From positions 558,001-622,000 of the forward strand of contig JAQOSZ010000034.1 in assembly GCA_030347455.1 (NCBI GenBank): a stretch of DNA of 64,000 bases, given 5' to 3'. The position numbers and the translations under genes are program-made. Of this stretch, positions 54,861 to 64,000 are shown one piece after another. This stretch comes from Kentomonas sorsogonicus (lineage: Eukaryota; Euglenozoa; Kinetoplastea; Trypanosomatida; Trypanosomatidae). Below the pieces are notes generated by a model. That model made no database searches. It saw only the letters and a program-made list of their open reading frames with translations, and was not told the origin of the DNA. The first letter of the stretch is position 1. Every line of letters starts with the position of its first letter.

Positions 54861-55454
54861 TCAGGAGATCGGCCGGTAGGGTAGGAAGGCAATTTCCAAG
54901 TTCGGCGGGACGTACTCCGCAAGAAGGTCCATCGAGCGCTCCGGCGAGACCTCCTTCTTGAACTCCACCACGTAGTCGGACCAGACGTGATAGCGCCCCA
55001 CCTCGTACCACATGAGCGCCAGGAAAGCGGCGAGGGCCGCGAGGTTGTGGCGCTGCGACCCCAGCCGCCCAATCACGCGCGCCGTGCAGCCCACCGCCCC
55101 CAGCCCCGCCGCAAAGAAGCCACACTGGTGGCCAACCAGCCCGTTGTGCGCCTTGTGCGCCTTCATGGAGTTGTAGTACATGCCCGTGATGAACAGCAGC
55201 CCCAGCCACCACTTCTCGCGGTTGCGGTTCTTCATCAACGCACATCCAAGGAAACTCGCAGCCAGACACGCACTGGCAAAGCCGCGGCCGCTGCGGGGCT
55301 GGCAGGCAGCGGAGCTGGACGCCTGCAGGCCCGTCGCCGAGAGCGCGTCAAAGCAGGCGCTGGTGTGGTAGCCGCCGGTCTGGCTCTCGTCGGCTTCAGC
55401 CCCGCCTCTGCTACTGTTGAACAGCAACTTGCGCAGAGCAAAAGATCCGCTCAT
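54861..55454 (-). CDS. Multi-pass membrane protein, function unknown
   Basis: A 197-residue protein with about four hydrophobic helices (near FASACLAASFLGCALM, WWLGLLFITGMYY, GFFAAGLGAVGC and AALAAFLALMWYEV). The N-terminal 50 residues are hydrophilic and Ser-rich, and the C-terminal 35 are hydrophilic. Aromatic and basic residues flank the helices (KNRNREKWW, WYEVGRYHVW). A conserved kinetoplastid protein is likely, but I recognise no family. The start is the ATG at 55452-55454. Confidence 0.65.
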   Translation of the reverse strand: MSGSFALRKLLFNSSRGGAEADESQTGGYHTSACFDALSATGLQASSSAACQPRSGRGFASACLAASFLGCALMKNRNREKWWLGLLFITGMYYNSMKAHKAHNGLVGHQCGFFAAGLGAVGCTARVIGRLGSQRHNLAALAAFLALMWYEVGRYHVWSDYVVEFKKEVSPERSMDLLAEYVPPNLEIAFLPYRPIS

Positions 55455-56096
55455 GTTGTACTACAAGTGGTTAAAAGTGAAGAGGGTACGGTATCATGTG
55501 CGGCAGATGCAAAGTGAGACGGTGCAAGGGAAGAGCAAAAAGGAAAAAAAAAAGTCACAACCATGACGTAAAGTAACATACGAAGACATCACGACGAAAA
55601 GAGCGCAGCACTGAAAAAAAAAAAACTGGAGTGCTAATGAGCAAAATAGAAACAGTGCGTATCACGGAGCGCAAGTTGAGACGCCCCCAGCAGTGGTCGT
55701 GCCCCCAGCTGCTGACAGGCGCTCTTCATTAGGTAGCACAGAAGTACATTGAGACATACTGCTATCGGGCAAGAGGTGTGATAAGATTGATCAAAACGAT
55801 ATATAGAGAAGGGAAGAATGACAAAGAGGATGAAAATGAAATAAAAATAAAAATAAAAGAGCTACGAAATAGTGGGATCTCTACCGTGATCCCAGCTTTA
55901 ATAAGGACAGTTGCCATATATGTCAGTACTTCTGTAATCGGCTTGTCAAGTGTTTTTTTTTCTCTTCTTGTATTTCAATGCCTCTTCACCTCCAAACTCG
56001 CGACAGCCCAGTGAAATTCTGACCCTAGACTTCAGCACAAACTAGTAGTAAAAAAAAAAAAAAGCCAGATCCGCGGACGCGGGACGTTAGTACAGA

Positions 56097-56133
<37 letters not shown>

Positions 56134-56259
56134 GAAACACTTCACTGGCAGACGGTACGTGAGAGGATGCACAGAAATATAAAGAGAGAGAGAGAGAGAG
56201 AGAGAGGGATAGTGAGTGGGGGGAAGAACAAAAAGGAAAACCGCCATGAGTCTGGTGAG
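55455..56259. other. Intergenic region
   Basis: AT-rich spacer holding an (AT)n run at 56100-56128 and a (GA)n run at about 56184-56206. No gene seen. Confidence 0.6.
56100..56128. repeat. (AT)n microsatellite
   Basis: Perfect AT dinucleotide run in the 3' flank of the RS-rich gene. Confidence 0.9.
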
Positions 56260-56782
56260 TTAATGACGGCGACCGTGGCGGCGACCGTGGCGGCGTCCAC
56301 GCGAGCCACTGCGGCTGCTACGACTGCTGCGGCTGCTGCGGCTGGAGGCGGAGGAGCGGGACGAGCGGCTGCCGCTGCGGCTGCGGCTGCGGCGTCCCTT
56401 GTCCTTGCGTCGCCCGTGGCCACCGCCGTGCCCGCCGGGGCCGCCGAAACCGCCTCCGTTGCCGTTGCCGTGCGCAGGTTGCTGCTGTTGCTGTTGAGGG
56501 CCCCAGCCCTGAGGCGCGGGGGGCTGGCCATACCCAGGCTGGGCCGGTTGCTGCGGCTGGCCACCCCAACCCTGGTACTGCTGCGGCTGGCCGTAGCCTT
56601 GCTGAGGGTGGTGCTGCTGGCCGCCTCCGAACATGGTCTGCTCCGGTGGCGGAGGACCGCTGTATTGCGGGTTCTGTGCAACCCCGCCAAGAGGCTGAAC
56701 CGCATTCGGATTCTGGCCGCCATTTGTTGTTGTTGTCGTAGTAGTTGCCCATTTGTTGGGCATACATACCGGCACCGCTCAT
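56260..56782 (-). CDS. Prion-like Gln/Gly/Pro-rich protein with RS domain (one frame change)
   Basis: About 173 residues starting MSGAGMYAQQMGNYYDNNN. A Gly/Gln/Pro/Tyr-rich segment with GYGQPQQ-type repeats follows, then a Gly/His-rich stretch, an Arg/Ser-rich (RS) domain, and a C-terminus ending in three GRRH repeats. The frame changes near 56722 in an AAC/AAA run: the start frame would continue KWRPESECGS, while the other reads NGGQNPNAVQPLGG and fits the composition of the rest. One extra A, or two missing bases, explains it. RS and low-complexity segments of this kind occur in RNA-binding and condensate-forming proteins; no RRM is visible, so a role in RNA metabolism is only inferred. 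Confidence 0.6.
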
Positions 56783-58671
56783 GACTGAAGGAGCGAAGAC
56801 AACAAGCCTAGTGGACTGTTTGATGTCTTTCCGCGACTTTTGAGTGTTGAATAATTTTTTGTTTGTTTGTTTGTGTTTGCGCTAATGTACTAGAGTTGCC
56901 GGTGAACTGACCACGAGCGCTTCAGTGAATATGGCCGTTGTTTTCCGTTTTATGTGTCTAATACCAACTCAAGCAGGATAAACCTACGTATTGTTGGTAG
57001 ACAGTATCAAGAACAAGAGAGCAAAGAATGGAGAGGATGAAACAGATGTGGGGTGAATGAGAAGGAAGTTTAGCGAAAGGAAGGAATGATGCTCAGGAAA
57101 ACATGGAGGCTTTACCGACACAGAGGGAACGCCGCAGATAGCACCTGTTTTGTCATTAAGACCCCCACATGTATAGAAATACTGCGTCGCAAAGGTACCA
57201 CAACTATTGTAATGTGGGATGCGAGGCGGATGGGAGGGGGGGGGGGGGGAAGAAGGAAGTGAGACACAAGCAGATGAAAGAGATGAAACACAATCTGAAC
57301 TAGAGTAAAACGGTTGGACGGCTGTTGAGAAGCGTCATTTATTTTTCCAACTTAAACGAAGGACTTGTCTGTGCAGAACGCGATTAGTTAGGATCGGAAT
57401 GAATGTGTTTCATCCTTCCAACACACTAAGCCAGGACAAGTTCTTCAGGGAAGAAAAAACGACAATTAGAAAAAGGGAACAACAAAAATAAAAACAAAAA
57501 ACGTGTTACGTTATTAAAAGGTGGAAAAAACAAAGAACTGGGAAGTAGACAAGCAATAAATATGTTGAAGGAATGTAATACAGGGAGCGACAGATATGAA
57601 AAGGCAAAACGCAAAGATGACATACAGTGAAAACAAGCGAGTACGGAGTAGACAGAAAGTAAACCAACGAAAAACTAGTGATGGCTGGTTGAGATTTCAA
57701 TCCAACTCTTTAGTAATAGTTCTTCTTTCAACTCGTAACTTTATGATTCGCTTCCTCGCATACTGTTGTTTGTAGAGTATCAGTCATTTTTTACCTAGTG
57801 CTGCACCAAATTTACAAGACAGAGTAAGTAAAAGGAGTACACATTCATTCTGTAATTTCGCTTAACTCCTTTCGAGTCAAATCAAGGTACAAGGACAAAA
57901 TTGTTGCAGTACATGCGAGTAATGTGCGTGTGCGGGTGCACTCTGTTCAACAGAGTGTTCATTCCAGTAAATGAAGAAAAAAAGAGAAGAGTAAATTAAA
58001 ATAATGCATATAAAAAAAAGCAAAAGAAAGGAGGAGTAAACTGATAAGGATGCTAATCATGGGTATTATCAAAATGGGAGGAGGGGGGAGGGGTAGTAGC
58101 GGTAATGGGTAGTATGTATGGTTGAAACGAAAAAGTAAAATAATAAATAAAAAACTAAAAAGAAAGGAAAAGGTCTTCAAAACAAGAAACCATCCATCTG
58201 TTTATCCTGAAACACGACAAGAAAAGTCTTTGGTCGATGTGAGTGTAATAGTATGCACTGGATATGCGCCGTTATCGTTCCTCTCTCGCGTTGTAATTCA
58301 GAGGTCATGATGAGATGAAGACAAGAATTAAGAATAAAAAAAGAGAAATTAAAAAAACAAGAAGCTTGATAACTAAAGACAAACAAAAAAAAAAAGAGGA
58401 GTAAGAAATTGAGAACTGGTTTCACACGTCCACTGATATCTTCAAAAAAAAAAAAAAAAAGTCTTTAAACTTAAGATTGGCGCAGGGGGCGATGATAAAG
58501 TGAGACACAAATGCAAAAAATGCCCAAGACAGTCAGGCATTGCTGGACCTCGCTTACATCCCCTGCAGCGCAAACTGCTTTACCTTTATTACAATTCTTA
58601 CTGTTGTGTTATTCATCTGGACAGACACACACAAGAGAAGAACAAAAAAGACTGTACTTCTTTCGCCACAC
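56783..58671. other. Intergenic region
   Basis: About 1.9 kb, AT-rich, A-rich on the plus strand (T-rich in transcription direction) with a G-run at 57236-57249. Open frames are Phe/Leu/Ser-rich low-complexity translations. No gene seen. Confidence 0.6.
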
Positions 58672-59604
58672 TTACCGAGGCCTCCCCTTCATGCGCCACC
58701 AGCGAACAGCAAAGTGACGCAACATCTCCACAAAGACGTCGGCCTCCTGCAGCTGCAGCCCCGTTGGGAGGCGGGTGTCGTGGTTGTGCTGCAATTTACT
58801 CTCTAGCCCTTGCTCTGCCATGCCGCATGCGAGGCAGTCCGGGTTGGAGTTGTGGTGGGGGTGCCAGAAGCAGCAGAAGCTCTCGCGGCAGCCGGCGCCG
58901 GCGGGGCAGCGGTCGCGGCGGAAGCGCCCCGCCAGAAACTGCCGCCCCTCCGGCGTGCGTAGCGCGCTGAGCGGTTGTTCGTGGTGCTGCATGAACATCC
59001 ACACACCGACCAGCAGCCCGTGAGTGATGGGGTCCGCGTTGCACCGGAACTCGGCGTGGTTCTGCTCCCTTGTGCGCAGCCGATCCTCGGACAAGGCACA
59101 GTAGTCCATCAAGGGATGACTCGGGTACTTGTCGCCGTGGAGGCGCGTCACGTAGGTCAGATATATGTCAGGTGCCAAATGCTTGAAGTACAATTTAAAG
59201 AGCGCGTGGTCCTTCCACGCATTGGGAGCTATACTGAAGAAGAGCTCATTTAAAATGTTATTAGTTACGCAGTCCGTTACGTAGGGGAAAGAGACGGGGC
59301 GCGATACCGGCTGCGCCCCGTCAGTGCCTCCGTCGGTGCGGTTCGGTGGACAATTCGGTGCGTTGCCGCCTCCCCGCCCTCGGCGCTGGCGCTGCCGCCA
59401 CCGCTGCCTCTGTGGCGCTTCATATGACTGAGGCAGCTGCACTTGTTGCACCAGCGGTTGTTGTTCATTGCGAGAAAGGGCCTGCTGGTCGTGCACCAGT
59501 GGGACGGCGCTGCCGACGTGGCTCAAAGAGTTGACGTGCGCTGGCAACTGTGGCGCCACTAAACGTGAAGTGGCATCTGGCGGGGTTGCGGCATCGTTGT
59601 TCAT
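58672..59604 (-). CDS. CCCH zinc-finger protein, copy 1 of a tandem family
   Basis: About 310 residues from the ATG at 59602-59604; the frame stays open to 59652 but begins there with TTG. The N-terminal half is low complexity (Gln/Arg/Pro/Asn-rich, including RQRWRQRQRRGRGGG). The C-terminal half (from about SHPLMDY) is nearly identical to copies 2 and 3. It carries the CCCH finger CPAGAGCRESFCCFWH (spacing 5-4-3), followed by further Cys/His residues (NPDCLACG) and a helical end (VEMLRHFAVRWWRMKGR). CCCH proteins in trypanosomatids commonly bind mRNA 3' UTRs and control stability or translation. That role is known for the family, not shown for this gene. Confidence 0.75.
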   Translation of the reverse strand: MNNDAATPPDATSRLVAPQLPAHVNSLSHVGSAVPLVHDQQALSRNEQQPLVQQVQLPQSYEAPQRQRWRQRQRRGRGGGNAPNCPPNRTDGGTDGAQPVSRPVSFPYVTDCVTNNILNELFFSIAPNAWKDHALFKLYFKHLAPDIYLTYVTRLHGDKYPSHPLMDYCALSEDRLRTREQNHAEFRCNADPITHGLLVGVWMFMQHHEQPLSALRTPEGRQFLAGRFRRDRCPAGAGCRESFCCFWHPHHNSNPDCLACGMAEQGLESKLQHNHDTRLPTGLQLQEADVFVEMLRHFAVRWWRMKGRPR

Positions 59605-60408
59605 CACTGCCTTGGGCACTTGCGGCGAGGTGCGGAAAACAAACAGGGGCAAGGCTTAAGGGTGAAAGGAAAGCGATAGGGCGTGAGAACGTCGACGTAA
59701 AGACTATTATACGATAGCTTCAGTACTCGCGGAAAGCCGTAGGCAACTGCTATGATTACGGACAATATATACACCACGGGAATCTAAAAGGAGTAGAGAT
59801 TAGTTAAAGAAAAACTGCAGTGATGGAGAGGGGGAACAAAACACAAGATGTAACAGAGATGGAGAGAATGAGATATGGATAGAGAAAGAGAGGAATAGAT
59901 GCAAGAAACAAAATGAAACAGTACTGAAGAGCCACACCGCGTCAATATCTTGTGGTAAGGCTCCACGACGAAGGTAGAGAAGCAAGAAAACAGACACTCG
60001 GTGCGCTGCGCAACCTGTGCGTGCAGTCACGCGAAAAAGGGGATGTTGCGAGGAAGCGCAGCCGCGCGCGTTGGATGAGGCGCCGCAGCAGCAGCTGCTG
60101 GGGCAGAGCCAATCGCATCCGCGCGCGGCGGCACCTGGGACGAAGACTTCCGTGTGCCCACTGGATTGGCGCACCACTTCGCGCACGGCGAGCACGGAGC
60201 TGAACATTGCAGTGATGCTAGGCAGTTTATGAAGCGCGATTCGCGCATGACGAGTGCTAGTAAAAGTCATGATGATACTGGTTTTTCCGTGTACTTTCCT
60301 CTATACTAAATAGCTTTGTTGGCCACAACACACACACACACAAGAACAGCAAAAAAAAAAAAAAGTTCGGAAGAACACGAAGAATACTGAAATAGAAGTG
60401 GAATAGCA

Positions 60409-60439
<31 letters not shown>

Positions 60440-60756
60440 GAAATATGGAGAAAAAATAAAGATAACTTTGGTGGAAAGAAAATGAATACCAATCGTTTCT
60501 TGTTTCGGTTTTTCTCTAGAAGCTTTTGAATGAAAAGCAATGCTACTCCTCTAGTGATGAGCGTTTAAATCAGTACTGCTACTGGAATAAACACAAACAC
60601 ACTCGAGTAGAGCGCATGGCATTTCATCTATATAGCAACGGGGAGAAAAGAAGTGAAAAGTGGGAGGGGTTGAACGATCTGGATTCAGTGCGTGAGGGCA
60701 GTAAAAATAAAAAAATAAATAAAAAATGCTGTTGCTCAAAAGGGCGGTGAGCGCTA
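59605..60756. other. Spacer between CCCH copies 1 and 2
   Basis: Contains a GC-rich block at about 60001-60250 that recurs upstream of copies 2 and 3 (listed separately). The rest is AT-rich with a (GA)n run at about 60409-60436. Confidence 0.6.
60027..60270 (-). other. Conserved GC-rich block upstream of CCCH copy 1, possible small ORF
   Basis: About 240 bases nearly identical to 61936-62170 and 63797-64000, in otherwise AT-rich spacer. In transcription direction one frame reads MTFTSTRHARIALHKLPSI onward; after a one-base difference near 60121 it continues as GSAPAAAAAAPHPTRAAALP and ends IPFFA at a TGA (60027-60029). It could be a short coding gene, an upstream ORF or a relic carried with the duplicated unit. 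No family is recognised. Confidence 0.35.
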
Positions 60757-61605
60757 CTAAACCGCTTTCTGAGGCCTCCCCTTCATGCGCCACCAGCGAA
60801 CCGCAAAGTGACGCAGCATCTCCACAAAGACGTCGGCCTCTTGCAGCTGCAGCCCCGTTGCGAGGCGGGAGTCGTGGTTGTGCTGCACTTCATCCCTCGG
60901 CCTGCCTCCTGCCATGGTGCAGGCGGGGCAGTCCGGGTTGGAGTCGTCGTTGGGGTGCCAGAAGCAGCAGAAGCTCTCGCGGCAGCCGGCGCCGGCGGGG
61001 CAGCGGTCGCGGCGGAAGCGCCGCGCCAGAAACTGCCGCCCCTCCGGCGTGCGTAGCGCGCTGAGCGGCTGTTTGTGGTGCTGCATGAACATCCACACAC
61101 CGACCAGCAGCCCGCGAGTGATGGGGTCCGCGTTGCAGCGGAAATCGGCGTGGTTCTGCTCCCTTGTGCGCAGCCGATCCTCGGACAAGGCAAGGTAGTC
61201 CATCAAGGGATGACTCCGGGGATTGTCATCGTGGAGGCGCGTCATGTATGTGAGGTACTCGTCGGTGGGGAGGTGATCCAAGTACTTCCGCCAGAGTGCA
61301 GCATCCATCATTACGTCTCGACTGATATCGCTGTGCATCTGCTGCAGTTCAAAGCGGTCTGCGCCGCTGATGAAGGCGGGAAACGTTACGTTAGGGCACG
61401 GCGCGTAAGGGTTGCGCACCGTCACCCGCACCTTTGGGGTCCGGTACAGGTTGCCGGCGTAGTGCTCCACGCGTGGCCGCCACCCCTCAGTCTCCTCCAG
61501 TGGCGTCGGGTTCGCGTGCGACAGCACATCCCAGGCGTACGGATCGTGCCGGTAAGAAGCGCGGAAGGGCTGCGACGGGCGCTCCCCAGCATTGATGCGC
61601 ATCAT
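60757..61605 (-). CDS. CCCH zinc-finger protein, copy 2 of the tandem family
   Basis: A 282-residue protein with intact frame from the ATG at 61603-61605. The N-terminal half (MMRINAGERPSQPFR...) is unrelated in sequence to copy 1 but identical in type to copy 3. It includes a Tyr/Pro/Val-rich segment (VRVTVRNPYAPCPNVTFPAF) and a helical part ending DEYLTYMTRLHDD. The C-terminal half matches copy 1 closely and carries the finger CPAGAGCRESFCCFWH plus NPDCPACT. The upstream region in transcription direction has pyrimidine tracts and a CAG within about 20 bases of the ATG, a likely splice acceptor. An RNA-binding regulatory role is inferred from the domain. Confidence 0.8.
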   Translation of the reverse strand: MMRINAGERPSQPFRASYRHDPYAWDVLSHANPTPLEETEGWRPRVEHYAGNLYRTPKVRVTVRNPYAPCPNVTFPAFISGADRFELQQMHSDISRDVMMDAALWRKYLDHLPTDEYLTYMTRLHDDNPRSHPLMDYLALSEDRLRTREQNHADFRCNADPITRGLLVGVWMFMQHHKQPLSALRTPEGRQFLARRFRRDRCPAGAGCRESFCCFWHPNDDSNPDCPACTMAGGRPRDEVQHNHDSRLATGLQLQEADVFVEMLRHFAVRWWRMKGRPQKAV

Positions 61606-62616
61606 GGTTGCGGAGGGTTGACGCTGACGCGGAAAGGTGTTTGGATGTTGTAGGAAATTTAGGAGAATGGAAATCGGAAGCTAGTGCTCGAGAATAGAGG
61701 GAAATAAATAGGGAAACTGTAGGTTTGAAGGGGACGGCGGAGGGAGAGAGGTGGTGAGAGCGGTGACGGACAGGCATACAGCAGAGAGAGAAAGGAATGA
61801 AAACAAAGAGAGAGAGCGAGCGAGAAAGAGGAGAAAGAGAAGGAGAAAAGCGGAGCACATCTTATAGGGCTGGCACCGCGGCTCCGTTCCAGGGAAGGAG
61901 TGGCGTAGAGTGTGCTGCGCAACCTGTGCATGCAGTCACGCGAAAAAGGGGATGTTGCGAGGAAGCGCAGCCGCGCGCGTTGGATGAGGCGCCGCAGCGG
62001 CAGCTGCTGGGGCAGAGCCAATCGCACGCGCCGCGGCGGCACCTGGGACGAAGACTTCCGTGCGCCCACTGGATTGGCGCACCACTTCGCGCACGGCGAG
62101 CACGGAGCTGAAAATTGTCGTGATGCTAGGCAGTTTATGAAGCGCGTTTCGCGCATGACGAGTGCTTGATGATACTGGTTTTGCGTGTTCTTTCCTCTAG
62201 AATTAATTGTTTTGGTGGCCACAACACACACACAAACAAGAACAAAGAAAAAATAAAAAATCGCTATCACTATCACAATCAGAGTAGCGATGTCGGAACA
62301 ATAAACAAAAAAAAATGAAATGGAAATAGAATAGAGAGCAAATTAGTACTAATAATTTATTGTTTCTCTTTTTCCCTAGAAGCTTTTGAATGAAAAGCAA
62401 TGCTACTCCTCCAGTGGTGAGCGTTTAAATCAGTACTGCTACTGGAATAAACACAAACACACTCGAGTAGAGCGCATGGCATTTCATCTATATAGCAACG
62501 GGGAGAAAAGAAGTGAAAAGTGGGAGGGGTTGAACGATCTGGATTCAGTGCGTGAGGGCAGTAAAAATAAAGAAATAAATAAAAAATGCTGTTGCTCAAA
62601 AGGGCGGTGAGCGCTA
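61606..62616. other. Spacer between CCCH copies 2 and 3
   Basis: Holds GA-rich tracts at about 61741-61855 (CT in transcription direction), the conserved GC-rich block at about 61936-62170 (listed separately), and AT-rich sequence to 62616. No further gene is recognised. Confidence 0.6.
61936..62170 (-). other. Conserved GC-rich block upstream of CCCH copy 2, possible small ORF
   Basis: Second copy of the block. Here one frame is open without interruption across the block, reading ALHKLPSITTIFSSVLAV onward and ending IPFFA at the TGA (61936-61938). It lacks an ATG in frame because an 11-base stretch present in copy 1 is missing. Coding status is uncertain. Confidence 0.3.
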
Positions 62617-63464
62617 CTAAACCGCTTTCTGAGGCCTCCCCTTCATGCGCCACCAGCGAACCGCAAAGTGACGCAGCATCTCCACAAAGACGTCGGCCTC
62701 TTGCAGCTGCAGCCCCGTTGCGAGGCGGGAGTCGTGGTTGTGCTGCACTTCATCCCTCGGCCTGCCTCCTGCCATGGTGCAGGCGGGGCAGTCCGGGTTG
62801 GAGTCGTCGTTGGGGTGCCAGAAGCAGCAGAAGCTCTCGCGGCAGCCGGCGCCGGCGGGGCAGCGGTCGCGGCGGAAGCGCCCCGCCAGAAACTGCCGCC
62901 CCTCCGGCGTGCGTAGCGCGCTGAGCGGCTGTTTGTGGTGCTGCATGAACATCCACACACCGACCAGCAGCCCGTGAGTGATGGGGTCCGCGTTGCAGCG
63001 GAAATCGGCGTGGTTCTGCTCCCTTGTGCGCAGCCGATCCTCGGACAAGGCACAGTAGTCCATCAAGGGATGATTCGGGGATTGTCATCGTGGAGGCGCG
63101 TCATGTATGTGAGGTACTCGTCGGTGGGGAGGTGATCCAAGTACTTCCGCCAGAGTGCAGCATCCATCATTACGTCTCGACTGATATCGCTGTGCATCTG
63201 CTGCAGTTCAAAGCGGTCTGCGTCGCTGATGAAGGCGGGAAACGTTACGTTAGGGCACGGCGCGTAAGGGTTGCGCACCGTCACCCGCACCTTTGGGGTC
63301 CGGTACAGGTTGCCGGCGTAGTGCTCCACGCGTGGCCGCCACCCCTCAGTCTCCTCCAGTGGCGTCGGGTTCGCGTGCGACAGCACATCCCAGGCGTACG
63401 GATCGTGCCGGTAAGAAGCGCGGAAGGGCTGCGACGGGCGCTCCCCAGCATTGATGCGCATCAT
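62617..63464 (-). CDS. CCCH zinc-finger protein, copy 3 of the tandem family (one frame change)
   Basis: Nearly identical to copy 2. The frame breaks at about 63072, where copy 2 reads GACTCCGGGG on the plus strand and this copy GATTCGGGG, one base shorter. Restoring it gives about 282 residues, the same as copy 2. The N-terminal part ends MTRLHDDNPR, and the C-terminal part resumes LMDYCALSEDR and holds the same finger CPAGAGCRESFCCFWH. It is either a recent pseudogene copy or an assembly error in a near-identical repeat. At the changed codons it agrees with copy 1 (MDYCAL), which suggests exchange between copies. Confidence 0.75.
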
Positions 63465-64000
63465 GGTTGCGGAGGGTTGACGCTGACGCGGAAAGGTGTT
63501 TGGATGTTGTAGGAAATTTAGGAGAATGGAAATCGGAAGCTAGTGCTCGAGAATAGAGGGAAATAAATAGGGAAACTGTAGGTTTGAAGGGGACGGCGGA
63601 GGGAGAGAGGTGGTGAGAGCGGTGACGGACAGGCATACAGCAGAGAGAGAGAAAGGAATGAAAACAAAGAGAGAGAGCGAGCGAGAAAGAGGAGAAAGAG
63701 AAGGAGAAAAGCGGAGCACATCTTATAGGGCTGGCACCGCGGCTCCGTTCCAGGGAAGGAGTGGCGTAGAGTGTGCTGCGCAACCTGTGCATGCAGTCAC
63801 GCGAAAAAGGAGATGTTGCGAGGAAGCGCAGCCGCGCGCGTTGGATGAGGCGCCGCAGCAGCGGCAGCTGCTGGGGCAGAGCCAATTGCACGCGCCGCGG
63901 CGGCACCTGGGACGAAGACTTCCGTGCGCCCACTGGATTGGCGCACCACTTCGCGCACGGCGAGCACGGAGCTGAAAATTGTCGTGATGCTAGGCAGTTT
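63465..64000. other. Flank of CCCH copy 3 up to the window edge
   Basis: Pyrimidine tracts in transcription direction (GA-rich on the plus strand) lead into the GC-rich block at about 63770-64000, whose far end is cut by the window edge. No further gene is recognised. Confidence 0.6.
63797..64000 (-). other. Conserved GC-rich block upstream of CCCH copy 3 (cut by window edge)
   Basis: Third copy of the block, almost identical to 61936-62170, with one extra alanine codon in the Ala run and a Pro-to-Ser change near the end (IPFFA to ISFFA). The same frame stays open from the TGA at 63797-63799 to the window end. The upstream start is outside the window. Confidence 0.3.

Larger units (their letters stand above)
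60513..64000. repeat. Tandem duplication units carrying CCCH copies 2 and 3
   Basis: Two direct units of about 1,860 bp (about 60513-62372, then 62373 to the window edge) are nearly identical over gene and flanks; for example the AAGCTTTTGAATG site at 60520 recurs at 62380. The array continues to the end of the window, so more copies may lie beyond. Unit 1 (copy 1) is an older, more diverged relative. Confidence 0.9.

Noticed and set aside
61797-62111. Plus-strand frames over the conserved GC-rich blocks (104, 121 and 83 codons)
   Set aside because: They run against the array, and their length starts in GA tracts; the sense strand frame ending IPFFA is the better candidate, itself uncertain.
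1-64000. tRNA, 5S rRNA, spliced-leader RNA or retroelement genes
   Set aside because: Looked for T-loop-like GTTCGA motifs, spliced-leader-like sequence and reverse-transcriptase-like frames in the spacers; none was convincing by eye.

Overview
The window looks like nuclear DNA of a kinetoplastid, almost certainly a trypanosomatid. Protein-coding genes lie head-to-tail in two long one-way arrays, no introns are evident, and coding sequence is GC-rich while the spacers are AT-rich and full of pyrimidine tracts on the coding strand. The proteins include family-typical members: a CCCH-bearing MEX67, a tandem pair of flabarin-type acylated BAR-like proteins, and IFT dynein. I cannot name the genus. 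No tRNA, rRNA, spliced-leader gene, retroelement or CRISPR array was recognised.

Layout. Positions 1 to about 24.4 kb are read on the plus strand: two NXF1/MEX67-type mRNA export factors, one with a Gly/Asn-rich and one with a CCCH N-terminus; a degenerate ABCG-type half-transporter; eRF1; a fusion of a degenerate phosphoglycerate kinase with a cyclic-nucleotide-binding fold and membrane segments; a large partly disordered protein with TPR-like segments; and the two flabarin-type genes. From about 26.0 kb to the end everything is read on the minus strand: a small N-acylated polyQ protein; an EGF-like/transmembrane protein; a cytoplasmic dynein-2 heavy chain of about 4,350 residues; TBCCD1; a fused CWH43 GPI-anchor remodelling protein; a tiny membrane protein; an M17 leucyl aminopeptidase of the NPEPL1 type; a multi-pass membrane protein; an RS-rich low-complexity protein; and three tandem CCCH zinc-finger genes that run to the window edge. 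Between the arrays, at 24.4-26.0 kb, is a convergent strand-switch region with a canonical G-quadruplex motif near its centre.

Themes. Several genes serve flagellum and basal-body biology (dynein-2, TBCCD1, flabarins) or mRNA export and post-transcriptional control (MEX67 pair, CCCH family, RS protein, eRF1). They are not an operon in the bacterial sense; transcription is presumably polycistronic with trans-splicing.

Quality caution. At least nine otherwise intact genes or gene segments change reading frame by a single base, mostly in the direction of one missing base, and several breaks sit in short homopolymers or GC repeats. I read most of these as assembly indels rather than pseudogenes, and I give each affected gene as one CDS spanning the break. 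The most unusual content is the pseudo-PGK fusion, the ABCG protein lacking ATPase motifs, the MEX67 pair with exchanged N-termini, the mosaic CCCH array with a conserved GC-rich block upstream of each copy, and the G-quadruplex at the strand switch.
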